Assembly (NCBI GenBank): GCA_014874485.1 | Contig: JADBJK010000016.1 | Span: forward strand, 62,001-126,000 | Origin: Chloroflexota bacterium | GTDB taxonomy: Bacteria > Chloroflexota > Anaerolineae > DTLA01 | Length of the DNA stretch: 64,000 bases | Direction: 5' to 3' | Part shown: positions 43,034 through 51,066 of the stretch, one piece after another | How positions within the stretch are numbered: position 1 is the first letter of the stretch | How the letters are laid out: the number at the start of each line of letters is the position of its first letter | Notes under the pieces: generated by a model | Seen by the model: the letters and a program-made list of their open reading frames with translations, nothing else | Database searches by the model: none | What the model was told of the DNA's origin: nothing | Program-made: the position numbers and the translations under genes

Positions 43034-44769
43034 CGCCCCTGATTCCTCTGCACCGCCGTCTGCTTGGTCCACCAGAACCGCAGGACCGCCTCGCCCATGT
43101 GCTCGTAGTACTCCACGCGGATGGTGTGCCGCCCGGCGCTCAGCCCCTCAAAGACCGCCGTGTACGTCCGCCGTATCCCGTCCTGCCACTGGTCCAGCAC
43201 CTTCCAGTCGTCCACCCACACGCGCACGCCATCATCCACAACCACGGTGAACTCGTATGTGCCTGCGGCGAACTCCATCTCCCGTGTCCAGCGAACGGAG
43301 AAGTTGTCCGACCCGATGCCCGGCCCCGGGCTACCCAGGCCCCACTCAAAGTTGAGCGTGGGGTCATCGCGTACGAAAACGGGCTGGCCGCGCAAATCTC
43401 GGTTGGAGAAGTACTCGCCCTTCCAGCCGGCGTAGGACACCAGCGCCTCCCACGACACCTTGACCTCCGCCTTGCCCGACGCGTTGTAGTACGCGATGCG
43501 CACCGTGTGCCAGCCCGTGTCGGTAACCCGAACATCGCCCGCATACGTGGTCTCGGACCCGGTGTGCCACTCGTCTATGACCAGCGTATCGTCAAACCAC
43601 ACCCGCACCCCATCCCACGCCCTGGCGTAGAAGCGGTAGTTGCCCGGCAGGAAGTACCACTTGCGCGTCCACCGCACCGAGAAGCCGTCGGCGGGAATCT
43701 CCGGCGCGGGCGCGGCGAGTCCCCAGGCGAAATCCACTTGCTCGTCGTCGCGCACCAGGGCGGGCGGCCCAGCCAGGTTGGCGTTGGCAAAGTACTCGCC
43801 TTTCCAGTTGGGGAAGGCGTCCTCGTACTCCCACCACAGGCCGACGGTAGCCGACCCGGCGCGTTCGTAGTACTCCAGCATGACCGAGTGCGGCCCCTGG
43901 TCCAGGAAGACGCTGGCGCTGTAGAGGGTCTCCGCGCTGTCGTGCCACTCGTCCACCAGCAACTTGCCATCCACCCACAGGCGGCAGCCGTCGTCGGAGC
44001 GCACGCGGAAGTGATACGTGCCCGCCGCCAGCGACAGCGTCCGCGTCCACCGCACCGAGAAGTCGTCGGCGGGGATGGCGGGGTCGGGCGAGCCGGTCGT
44101 CCACCGGAAGTCTATGGTAGCGTCGTCGCGGACCAGCGTCGGCTCCCCTGACAGGGTCGGATTGTCGTAGTACTCGCCCTTCCAGCCGGCGAAGGTGGTG
44201 GGCGGCTGGGGAGTTGGGACAGGCGTGGCGGTGGGCGGCACGGGCGTGTACGTGGCCGTGGGCGCCAGCGTGGGCTGGACCGAAGGGGTGGGCAACGGCG
44301 TGGACGTCGGGGTCGGGGCGATGGGCGTCGGGCGGCGCAGGCGGAACGGGGCGCTGGCCTGCAAGCGGCTTTCTGTGCGGGCCACCACCCCCACAGCGCC
44401 GCGATCCAGCAGGCTAGGGTCATCCGGGAAGACGATGGCCGCGATGAAGGCTCCGTCTGCGCCCACCTCCGCGCCGTCGTAGGCGTAAGCCTCCTCCTCC
44501 ACGAACGGCGGCGACAGATAGATGTACACCGTCTCGCCGGGCGGCCAGTTCACGCCCGTAACGGTAACGTAGGTGCCCGCATATCCCTCGGCGGGGTCCA
44601 GGGTGATGGTCGGGCGCGGGCGCGGCGTGGGTGTGGGCCTGACCGCCGGTCCCCGCACCACCGTGGCGATGGAATACCCCAGCAGCGCCAGGCCCGCCGC
44701 AAGGGCCAGCAGGGAGAGCACCGCGCGCAGTGCGGTGGTGGCTGGGCGCTGCTGTCGGTTCGCGCTCAC
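43030..44769 (-). CDS. Membrane-anchored protein with three PA14 domains
   Basis: 579 residues. N-terminal transmembrane helix (about 14-38), an Ig/IPT-like domain (PTITLDPAEGYAGTYVTVTG), a Thr/Pro-rich linker (about 155-190), then three tandem PA14 domains, each opening with W-K-G-E-Y and holding VRDD, FSVRWTR, and a D-D-G/W-D-G-x-R-x-W calcium/sugar-binding loop followed by HTxRxxYYE. PA14 domains bind carbohydrates, so this is likely an outward-facing glycan or surface binding protein. GTG start with GGAGGT 5 nt away. First of three coupled genes. Confidence 0.88.
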   Translation of the reverse strand: MSANRQQRPATTALRAVLSLLALAAGLALLGYSIATVVRGPAVRPTPTPRPRPTITLDPAEGYAGTYVTVTGVNWPPGETVYIYLSPPFVEEEAYAYDGAEVGADGAFIAAIVFPDDPSLLDRGAVGVVARTESRLQASAPFRLRRPTPIAPTPTSTPLPTPSVQPTLAPTATYTPVPPTATPVPTPQPPTTFAGWKGEYYDNPTLSGEPTLVRDDATIDFRWTTGSPDPAIPADDFSVRWTRTLSLAAGTYHFRVRSDDGCRLWVDGKLLVDEWHDSAETLYSASVFLDQGPHSVMLEYYERAGSATVGLWWEYEDAFPNWKGEYFANANLAGPPALVRDDEQVDFAWGLAAPAPEIPADGFSVRWTRKWYFLPGNYRFYARAWDGVRVWFDDTLVIDEWHTGSETTYAGDVRVTDTGWHTVRIAYYNASGKAEVKVSWEALVSYAGWKGEYFSNRDLRGQPVFVRDDPTLNFEWGLGSPGPGIGSDNFSVRWTREMEFAAGTYEFTVVVDDGVRVWVDDWKVLDQWQDGIRRTYTAVFEGLSAGRHTIRVEYYEHMGEAVLRFWWTKQTAVQRNQGR

Positions 44770-44827
44770 ACCTCACCTCCGTGGGACTCCAACGCACAGG
44801 GCCAGTAGCAGGCTCGCGGGCCTGACG

Positions 44828-45172
44828 TTACGAACCCTCCGCACGCTGCTCGGCGTTGCGGTAGCGGTCCTTGTCGCGCACGCGGTACTTCTCCATGACG
44901 CGCGCGAAACTGTCCTGCAGGTCAATCCCCTCGGAATTCGCCATACAGATGACGGCGAACAGGATGTCGGCCAGTTCCATGCCCAGTTCCTGGGGCGCTT
45001 CCGTGGGCTTCTTGGGCTTCGGGCCGTACAGGTGGTTCACCAGGCGGGCCGTCTCGCCCACCTCCTCGGCGATGCGCGCCAGGTTGACCAGCGGCGACCA
45101 GTATCCGCCGCCGACGGTGCGCACCCATTCGTCCACTTCGCGCTGCCAGTCGCGGATGGTCTTATCGCCCAT
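44828..45172 (-). CDS. MazG-like nucleotide pyrophosphohydrolase
   Basis: 114 residues of the single-domain MazG/HisE fold, which hydrolyses nucleoside triphosphates to monophosphate and pyrophosphate. The metal-binding ExxE...ExxD pattern is visible: NLARIAEEVGETARLVNHLYG, then ELGMELADILFAVICMANSEGIDL. The ATG at 45172 has GGAGAAGG and lies 11 bp inside the end of the amidohydrolase gene, so the two are coupled. Probably cleans non-canonical nucleotides. Confidence 0.85.
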   Translation of the reverse strand: MGDKTIRDWQREVDEWVRTVGGGYWSPLVNLARIAEEVGETARLVNHLYGPKPKKPTEAPQELGMELADILFAVICMANSEGIDLQDSFARVMEKYRVRDKDRYRNAEQRAEGS

Positions 45173-46016
45173 AGCCTTCTCCGATGCCGAAGACCCGCGC
45201 GGCATTCCCGCCCAGCATCGCCCGCTCCACTTCGGGCGACAGTCCCACGGCGCGGATGCGCTTCAGGTACGTGCGCGCGCGAAGCAGCGGGTAGTCCGTC
45301 CCGAACAGGACTTTCTCCGGCGCGATCTCTGCCGCCACGCGGAAGATGCGGTCGTCGTACAGGTAGGGCGATGCCGCCGTGTCGTAGAACACGTTGCGCA
45401 AACTCGCGCGCACCTCCGACATGAGTTCGTAGAACAGTAGCCCGCCGCCCCAGTGGGCGCAAACGATGCGCGCGTCGGGAAACGCCTGGGCGAACCGCAG
45501 CACCACCTCCGGCCCGGTCTTGCCCTTGCCCGCGTAATCGTGCCCCACCTGCTCGTTAGAGTGCGTCAGCACGACCCAGCCCAGCATCCGTGCGGCCTCC
45601 ATGATGGGCCGCATGGCCTCCACGTCGCTCAGCGCGTAGCCCTGGCCGTCGGGCATCAACTCGCCCAGGCCGCGCAGCCCGCCCCTGGCGCAGCGCTCCA
45701 TCTCGTACACGGCCCTGTCGCCGTCGCACGGGTTGAGCACCGCCAGGCCCACCAGGCGACGCGGATACCGCGCCACGGCTTCCATCACGTAATCGTTGTC
45801 GTCGCGGCAGATGCCCGCGTCGCGCCAGGCGAATCCGCAAACCACGGCCACGTCCACGCCGTCCTCATCCATGGCCTGGATCACGTCCTCCGCGGTCGCC
45901 AGGCGGGCTTTGGGGTCGGCATACAGCCGCTGGAAGTAGGCATCGCGCGCGCAGAACTCGTCCCGACAGGCTGCCACTTCGGGACGGTGCACATGCACAT
46001 GGACGTCAACGATCAA
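45162..46016 (-). CDS. Amidohydrolase-2 family metal-dependent hydrolase
   Basis: 284 residues, TIM-barrel amidohydrolase of the decarboxylase-like group. Metal site: DVHVHVH at the start (H-x-H), WVVLTHSNEQVGHDY (third histidine), IVCAHWGGGLLFYE and VLFGTDYPLLRA (the terminal aspartate). Substrate not predictable. First gene of an operon with mazG; its promoter is divergent from that of apt. Confidence 0.87.
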   Translation of the reverse strand: MIVDVHVHVHRPEVAACRDEFCARDAYFQRLYADPKARLATAEDVIQAMDEDGVDVAVVCGFAWRDAGICRDDNDYVMEAVARYPRRLVGLAVLNPCDGDRAVYEMERCARGGLRGLGELMPDGQGYALSDVEAMRPIMEAARMLGWVVLTHSNEQVGHDYAGKGKTGPEVVLRFAQAFPDARIVCAHWGGGLLFYELMSEVRASLRNVFYDTAASPYLYDDRIFRVAAEIAPEKVLFGTDYPLLRARTYLKRIRAVGLSPEVERAMLGGNAARVFGIGEGYGR

Positions 46017-46048
46017 CGCTTCCTCCCGCGCAGAAGTTGGCCAGCCCG

Positions 46049-46077
46049 ATTATACCACACGATGCGCCCGCGGGCAA
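46049..46077 (-). promoter_or_regulatory. Promoter of the amidohydrolase-mazG operon
   Basis: Reading leftwards: TTGCCC (46072-46077), 17-bp spacer, TATAAT (46049-46054). Confidence 0.6.
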
Positions 46078-46104
46078 TGGCAACAGAGCCGCCGCCCCCG
46101 CCGT

Positions 46105-46132
46105 TTGGCAAGCCGGGGATTTTGGCTAAAAT
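46105..46132 (+). promoter_or_regulatory. apt promoter
   Basis: TTGGCA (46105-46110), 16-bp spacer, TAAAAT (46127-46132). Confidence 0.5.
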
Positions 46133-46192
46133 GCACATCGGCAAAGGTTCGCCACGGGCTTGCTACCCTACTACAGCAAGGAGGACTGCACC

Positions 46193-46705
46193 ATGGATCT
46201 TGCCCAGATGATTCGCGACGTCCCCGACTTCCCCGTGAAGGGCATCCTGTTCAAGGACATCACAACCCTCATCAAGGACCCGGCAGCGTTCCGGGAAGCC
46301 GTAGATCGCATGGCTGCCCCCTACGAGGGCATGGAGATTGACCTGGTGGCGGCCATTGAGTCGCGCGGGTTCATCTTCGGCGCGCCCCTGGCCTACAAAC
46401 TCGGCGCGGGGTTCGTCCCGGTCCGCAAGCCCAACAAACTCCCGGCGGAGACCATCAGCGCCTCGTACACCCTGGAGTACGGGACCAACACGCTGGAGAT
46501 GCACAAGGACGCCATCCGCCCGGGGCAGCGCGTCCTGCTGGTGGATGACCTCCTGGCGACGGGCGGCTCGGCCAAGGCTGCCGCGACCTTGATTGAGCAA
46601 CTCGGCGGCAAGGTAGTCGGGGTCGCCTTCCTGATTGACCTGACGTTCCTCCATGGCGTGGAGAAACTCAAGGGCTACGACGTGTTCTCGGTCATTCAGT
46701 TCTAG
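46193..46705 (+). CDS. apt: Adenine phosphoribosyltransferase
   Basis: 170 residues; makes AMP from adenine and PRPP (purine salvage). IRDVPDFPVKGILFKDIT at the N-terminus, IESRGFIFGAPLAYKLGAGFVPVRKPNKLP, and the PRPP-binding VLLVDDLLATGGSAKAA. The ATG at 46193 is preceded by AAGGAGG. Single gene with its own promoter; an R2 block begins right after it. Confidence 0.96.
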   Translation: MDLAQMIRDVPDFPVKGILFKDITTLIKDPAAFREAVDRMAAPYEGMEIDLVAAIESRGFIFGAPLAYKLGAGFVPVRKPNKLPAETISASYTLEYGTNTLEMHKDAIRPGQRVLLVDDLLATGGSAKAAATLIEQLGGKVVGVAFLIDLTFLHGVEKLKGYDVFSVIQF

Positions 46706-46732
46706 TACTCTGCCACAGGGATTCTTGATGGG

Positions 46733-47027
46733 ATGTCATTGCCAGGACGCGTAGCGCCCGAAGCAATCCCCGGAGGCTGTCATTCTGAGGCGCGGAGCGC
46801 CGAAGAATCTCGTCAACCGAGATGCTTCGCACGTGGGGATTACCTCGCTTCGCTCGCAATGACAGATGGGATGTCATTGCGAGGGCGCGTAGCGCCCGAA
46901 GCAATCCCCGGAGGCTGTCATTCTGAGGCGCGGAGCGCCGAAGAATCTCGCCAACCGAGAGGCTTGGCTTCGCTCGCAATGACGTGAGAATGCACGTGCG
47001 GCGCACCTCGGAGGTGCGTCGCACGTG
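46733..47027. repeat. R2 composite repeat block behind apt
   Basis: Opens with the left-end sequence CACAGGGATTCTTGATGG (46715) and TGTCATTGC, followed by two tandem units with TGTCATTCTGAGGCGCGGAGCGCCGAAGAATCTC (in pieces) and CTCGCAATGAC, and ends in the 35-bp palindrome with one changed base (46993-47027). The right end is missing, and I found no flanking direct repeat. It fills most of the 395-bp gap 46706-47100, whose right part also holds an R3 right arm (CGCCTCTGCGGTGAAA, about 47071). Confidence 0.75.
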
Positions 47028-47100
47028 GAATCCCGCCCAGGATGGCGAAGGCCCAACCCCCGTGCGCGCTACGCCTCTGCGGTGAAAGTTCCCCGCGGGC

Positions 47101-47781
47101 CTACAGTTGCAGCGAATCCCCTGGGCGCAGCACCACGCACTTGGCGCTGGTGTTGGCCTCCACCGCCGCCTTGAACTTCTCGGGGTCCTGCTTGATGATG
47201 TCAAACGTCCCGTAGTGGATGGGGATGACCACCTTGGGCTGGATCAACTGCACGGCCCTCAGCGCGTCCTCTGGCCCCATGGTGTAGTTGTCGCCGATGG
47301 GCAGGATGGCCACGTCAATCCCCTTCTCGCCGATCAGTTTCATGTCGTAGAACAGCCCCGTGTCGCAGGCGTGGTAGATGTTCTTGCCCTCCAGCGTGAG
47401 GAGGAAGCCCGCGGGGTTGCCGCCATACGAGCCATCGGGGAACGAGGAGCCGTGCAGCGCGGGCGTCAGTTGCACCCGCCCGAACGGGAAGTTGTACCCT
47501 CCGCCGATGTGCAGGCCGTGGGAGCGCAGCCCCAGGTTCGCCGCGCGCACGCTGATCTCGTGGTTCGCGATGACCAGCGCGTTGTTGGCGCGGGCGATGG
47601 CCTCCGTGTCGCCCCAGTGGTCGCCGTGCGCGTGCGACACCAGCACGTAGTCCACCTTCACATCCGAAGGCTTCACCGTCGCGGTGGGGTTGCCCTCCAG
47701 GAATGGGTCTATGATCATCTTGCTCCCGCCGCCTTCCACCAAGAAGCAGGCGTGGCCGTAGTACGTCAGTTTCACTGCCAT
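47101..47781 (-). CDS. UPF0173 metal-dependent hydrolase (metallo-beta-lactamase fold)
   Basis: 226 residues of the UPF0173/YtkL group. MAVKLTYYGHACFLVEGGGSKMIIDPFL, the zinc motif VLVSHAHGDHWGDTEAI (H-x-H-x-D-H), YHACDTGLFYDMKLIGE, DVAILPIGDNYTMGPEDA and VVIPIHYGTFDII. The ATG at 47781 has GGAGGTG; an in-frame ATG at 47964 lies upstream of the promoter. Substrate unknown. Confidence 0.92.
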   Translation of the reverse strand: MAVKLTYYGHACFLVEGGGSKMIIDPFLEGNPTATVKPSDVKVDYVLVSHAHGDHWGDTEAIARANNALVIANHEISVRAANLGLRSHGLHIGGGYNFPFGRVQLTPALHGSSFPDGSYGGNPAGFLLTLEGKNIYHACDTGLFYDMKLIGEKGIDVAILPIGDNYTMGPEDALRAVQLIQPKVVIPIHYGTFDIIKQDPEKFKAAVEANTSAKCVVLRPGDSLQL

Positions 47782-47816
47782 CTCGCACCTCCGTGTCCAG
47801 TGGTCTCGTCGGACAT

Positions 47817-47846
47817 AGTATAGCCGCGCTTCCCGCCGCCTGTCAA
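47817..47846 (-). promoter_or_regulatory. Promoter of the UPF0173 gene
   Basis: Reading leftwards: TTGACA (47841-47846), 18-bp spacer, TATACT (47817-47822). Confidence 0.6.
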
Positions 47847-47880
47847 CGCTGCGCAACTTGCGGCTCGGTTCCATCCTCTT

Positions 47881-47915
47881 CAGTTGCGACGCACCTGCGA
47901 GGTGCGTCGCAACTG
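47881..47915. repeat. R2 palindrome variant with compensating arm changes
   Basis: CAGTTGCGACGCACCT (47881-47896), GCG, AGGTGCGTCGCAACTG (47900-47915): perfect 16-bp arms. Compared with the usual CACGTGCGACGCACCTC the outer bases differ in both arms so pairing is kept. Confidence 0.75.
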
Positions 47916-48014
47916 AACACCCCACGTCTGACAGCCTCCACCCAACCCTCGGGCCGCTGCGCAACTTGCCTCACCCAGCCGTGTTGTACAGGGTGCAGAA
48001 AGGGGGGATAGGCA

Positions 48015-48677
48015 TTGGATTGGGTGCTCATCGGCATCTCGGCGGTCGCAGGGTATCTTCTGGGGTCATTCCCCACGGGCTACCTGATGGGCCGCATCCA
48101 CCGCATTGACATCCGCCGATTCGGGAGCGGACGCACGGGCGGCACCAACGTCCTGCGCACTCTGGGCTGGCTTCCCGCGCTCATCACCGCCGCCACCGAC
48201 GTGCTCAAGGGCATGGCAGCGGTCTGGCTGGCGAGGACGCTCGGCGCGCCGTCTGCGGGCCATGCGATGGCGGCCGTGTGCGCCGTCCTGGGGCACAACT
48301 ACACGTTCACACTGAAGTTCAGGGGCGGCGCGGGCGTTGCGCCGATGGTTGGGGCCACGGCGCTGCTGTCTTTCCCCGTGGCGGCATACCTGCTGCCCGT
48401 GGGCCTGGCGGTCATGGCCATATCGCGCTACGCGTCGCTCGGCTCGCTGACCCTGTCCGTGCTGTTCCCGCTGGGCATAGCAGTCCAGTGGGCTGGCCAC
48501 CGAGTGCCGCACGCGTACCTTGCGGCCTCGCTCATCATGAGCCTCGTGGTCATCCTGGCCCACCGCCCCAACATCCGCCGCCTGTTGAGCGGGACCGAGC
48601 GCAAGATCGGCCAACGGGCCACACCAAACGATGCAGGTGAATCCCTCGCGCCCCCAGGGGCAGACCCCACGCGCTAG
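48015..48677 (+). CDS. plsY: Glycerol-3-phosphate acyltransferase PlsY
   Basis: 220 residues; acylates glycerol 3-phosphate from acyl-phosphate, first step of phospholipid synthesis. Polytopic (about 5-6 helices): GYLLGSFPTGYLMGR, the motif RRFGSGRTGGTNVLRTLG, VLGHNYTFTLKFRGGAGVAPMVG, corresponding to the family's S/GSGN-x-GATN and HxxPxxxxFKGGKG motifs, though with T-G-G-T-N and F-R-G-G-A-G variants. TTG start with AAAGGGGGG ahead. The hydrophilic tail after residue 195 is not conserved. Confidence 0.87.
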   Translation: MDWVLIGISAVAGYLLGSFPTGYLMGRIHRIDIRRFGSGRTGGTNVLRTLGWLPALITAATDVLKGMAAVWLARTLGAPSAGHAMAAVCAVLGHNYTFTLKFRGGAGVAPMVGATALLSFPVAAYLLPVGLAVMAISRYASLGSLTLSVLFPLGIAVQWAGHRVPHAYLAASLIMSLVVILAHRPNIRRLLSGTERKIGQRATPNDAGESLAPPGADPTR

Positions 48678-48687
48678 AGCCCTCACC

Positions 48688-49548
48688 TCACGGCAGCAGG
48701 CTCGCCAGGCCGACGAAATCCCCCTCCTCGCCCACGCGCACGTCGGTTCGCACCACACCCGCCCGCGCCAGCCGCTCCAGGCTACGCTCCAGCCGCCACG
48801 GCTCCCACCCGAACAACCGCAGGAGTTGCGCGGGCGTGGCCACCCGCACCGTCGCGAGGTAGCGGGCCAGAATCGCGTCGGCGGCCTGGTTCTCCGAGAT
48901 GTCCCGCGATTGCCTCACCACCTCGGGGAACTGGCGGATGAACAGGTCGTACACGTAGCAGTAGCCCCAGCGGTTGGCGTCCGAAATCCCCACCTTGACG
49001 ATCTTGAACCCCATCTGCAATTCGGCCAGGGCGCGGTCAAAGCGGGGTGCGTTGTCCTTGCTCGCCAGGCGCGCTTCGCGGCGCAGGTGGCTGGTGGGCA
49101 GCGCGCCGTGGGCCAGCAGCGCCTCGTACACGCGCTTGGCTTCCTCGCTGAGCCTGCCCTCCTCGTACTCCTGCAGGTAGTCGTCCAGTTCCCCGAAGTT
49201 GCCCGAAAGGGCGTAGAAATGCGGGGCCAAATCCAGCGCGATGAAGACGGGCTTCTTGCGCAGAAACTTGCCGTACAGGATGGCCTTGCGTGCGGGGAGC
49301 GTGTCCTTCCAATCCCAGGTCAGGCCCAACTCATAGTCGTCGTGGTGTTCGGGGATGGATCGCGTGCCGCCACAGATGGCCTCCCACAGGCTGGGCAGTT
49401 CCATGTCCGCCGCCGAAAACAGGTTCGCAAGGCCGACATCGTTCAGGAACGCGAGCGCCTCCTCCTCGCTCCGCACGCGCAGGTGCGGCAGCCGTCGGTA
49501 CTTCGCGTCTCGCCAAAATTGCAGTTCTTCGGGGGTGAGGTGCACCAT
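48688..49548 (-). CDS. AlkZ-related winged-helix protein (putative DNA glycosylase-like)
   Basis: 286 residues resembling AlkZ/YcaQ-type HTH_42 proteins, DNA glycosylases that open interstrand crosslinks. Seen: MVHLTPEELQFWRDAKYRRL, a helical N-half, LRREARLASKDNAPRFDRALAELQMGFKIVKVG with the winged-helix pattern, YVYDLFIRQFPEVV, and a C-terminal second wing (ATPAQLLRLFGWEPWRLERSLERLARAGVV). The exact catalytic Q-x-Q/D motif of AlkZ is not evident. Begins 17 bp after the radical-SAM repair gene and is probably co-transcribed with it. Confidence 0.65.
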   Translation of the reverse strand: MVHLTPEELQFWRDAKYRRLPHLRVRSEEEALAFLNDVGLANLFSAADMELPSLWEAICGGTRSIPEHHDDYELGLTWDWKDTLPARKAILYGKFLRKKPVFIALDLAPHFYALSGNFGELDDYLQEYEEGRLSEEAKRVYEALLAHGALPTSHLRREARLASKDNAPRFDRALAELQMGFKIVKVGISDANRWGYCYVYDLFIRQFPEVVRQSRDISENQAADAILARYLATVRVATPAQLLRLFGWEPWRLERSLERLARAGVVRTDVRVGEEGDFVGLASLLP

Positions 49549-49565
49549 GCGCGCTCTCACCACGG

Positions 49566-50705
49566 TCAAACGTGATCCCACAGCGGCAGTTGGTAGGGCG
49601 GGCGCTTGCCGTCCAGCAGGACGTAGGGCGCGGCGCGTTCGGCGTCGGCGCCCAGTTGCCTCAAATCGCGCAGGGTGCGGATGCGGCCCTGCCTGCGCGC
49701 CTGAATCACCCGCCTGGCCGACTTGGGGCCGATGCCAGGCACACGGAGCAATTGCTCCAACTCGGCGCGGTTCACCTCCACGGGGAAGTGCTGCGGATGG
49801 CGCATCGCCCACGCGGCCTTCGGATCGGTGCAGAGCGAGAGAAAGCCCGCATCGTCAAACGGAAGGTCGTCCAGCGCGAACCCGTACTGCCGCAGGAGAA
49901 AATCGCACTGGTACAGCCGATGCTCGCGGAGCGGCGGCGTTGGCGGCAGTTCGGCCAGCGGCGTCCCAGGCTGCGGCTGGAACGCGCTGTAGTACACCCG
50001 CGACAGGCCGAACTCGCGGTACAGGCGCGCCGCTGTGCGGAGAATCTCGGCGTCCGATTCCTGCGCCGCGCCCACCACCAACTGGGTGGTCTGGCTGACC
50101 CGACGCAGGGCCTCGGTGCTCTGGCGAATCTCGTGCACCCACCGCATCATCTGGATCAGCCCGCTGAAGAAGTCCTTGTCGGGGGCGATGCGGCTCAACC
50201 GTTCGGGCCCTGGCGCTTCCAGGTTCACCGACACGCGGTCGGCCAGGAGCATGGCCTGCTCCACGTGGGCGCGGCTGGAGCCAGGGAGTATCTTCAGGTG
50301 GATGTAGCCGCGGAAGCCCTGCTTGCGGCGGACCAGTTCGGCGGTGGCCAGCATCCGATCCATGGAGCGGGTGGGCGACCCCGCCACGCCCGAACTGAGG
50401 AACAGCCCCTGCACCCGACCTCGGAGCGCCAGTTCCTCAAAGGCGCGGGCCAACTCGTCAGGGGTGAAGGCGGTACGGCGCACGTCGCTGCTTCGGCGGG
50501 TGGCGCAGTAGTAGCAGTCGTTCTCGCACACGTTGGTCTGCAGGACCTTGAGCAGCGCCACCTTCTTGCCGTCGGGCATTACGGCGGGGTAAACCCAGCG
50601 CCCGATGTCGTCCTTGCGGCGGCCGGCGTCGGTCCCGCACGCGCCGCAGCACAGGTCATATCGGGCCTCTTCGCCCAGGGCCGCGAGTTTCTCCAGCGTA
50701 TCCAT
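49566..50705 (-). CDS. Putative DNA modification/repair radical-SAM protein
   Basis: 379 residues, matching the TIGR03916-type radical-SAM proteins linked elsewhere with a uracil-DNA-glycosylase-like partner. N-terminal YDLCCGACGTDAG, KVLQTNVCENDCYYCATRR with the [4Fe-4S] motif C-x3-C-x2-C, GLFLSSGV, and a C-terminal helix-hairpin-helix (LEQLLRVPGIGPKSARRVIQAR) for DNA binding. The ATG at 50705 is preceded by GGAGG; an ATG at 50927 lies in the R1 element. The promoter overlaps a LexA-box-like sequence. Confidence 0.85.
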   Translation of the reverse strand: MDTLEKLAALGEEARYDLCCGACGTDAGRRKDDIGRWVYPAVMPDGKKVALLKVLQTNVCENDCYYCATRRSSDVRRTAFTPDELARAFEELALRGRVQGLFLSSGVAGSPTRSMDRMLATAELVRRKQGFRGYIHLKILPGSSRAHVEQAMLLADRVSVNLEAPGPERLSRIAPDKDFFSGLIQMMRWVHEIRQSTEALRRVSQTTQLVVGAAQESDAEILRTAARLYREFGLSRVYYSAFQPQPGTPLAELPPTPPLREHRLYQCDFLLRQYGFALDDLPFDDAGFLSLCTDPKAAWAMRHPQHFPVEVNRAELEQLLRVPGIGPKSARRVIQARRQGRIRTLRDLRQLGADAERAAPYVLLDGKRPPYQLPLWDHV

Positions 50706-50733
50706 CTCCAGCCTCCGAAACCCGTCTGGAGAT

Positions 50734-50762
50734 AGTATACGAACATATGTGCTAACTGTCAA
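50734..50762 (-). promoter_or_regulatory. Promoter of the radical-SAM repair gene with LexA-box-like site
   Basis: Reading leftwards: TTGACA (50757-50762), 17-bp spacer, TATACT (50734-50739). GAACATATGTGC at 50741-50752, inside the spacer, differs by one base from GAAC-N4-GTTC, the Gram-positive LexA box. Confidence 0.6.
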
Positions 50763-50779
50763 ATGCCGCGCGGGGCGGG

Positions 50780-51041
50780 GGGCATTTCCATTTTGGGGCG
50801 AAACCGACCGAATGTCGTCAGGTTGTCGCGCACAACCTACCTCACCTATCCCCACCCCGGCCCTCCCCTTTCCTCTCCGCGGACGGAGAGGAAAGGGGAG
50901 GGTGTGGGAGGGGTTAGGTGAGGTCAAGCAGCCCCTTCGCTGTACGTCGGGCGGTGAAAGTGGATTTCGTCGGTGGGGAGCGGCTCACGGCCTGCTCCGA
51001 CGTGCCCATTGCAGCAGGCTTGCCCCCAACCTGAAATGCAC
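50780..51041. mobile_element. MITE-like element R1, copy B
   Basis: About 262 bp and alignable end to end with copy A (410-673): same GGCATTTCCATTTTGGGG left end, same C-rich/G-rich central palindrome, same CCCCCAACCTGAAATGCAC right end. A clear target duplication is not visible. It lies beside an R2 block in the 769-bp gap 50706-51474. Confidence 0.75.
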
Positions 51042-51066
51042 ACGCGGACGCACGGGGCGGCGAGAA

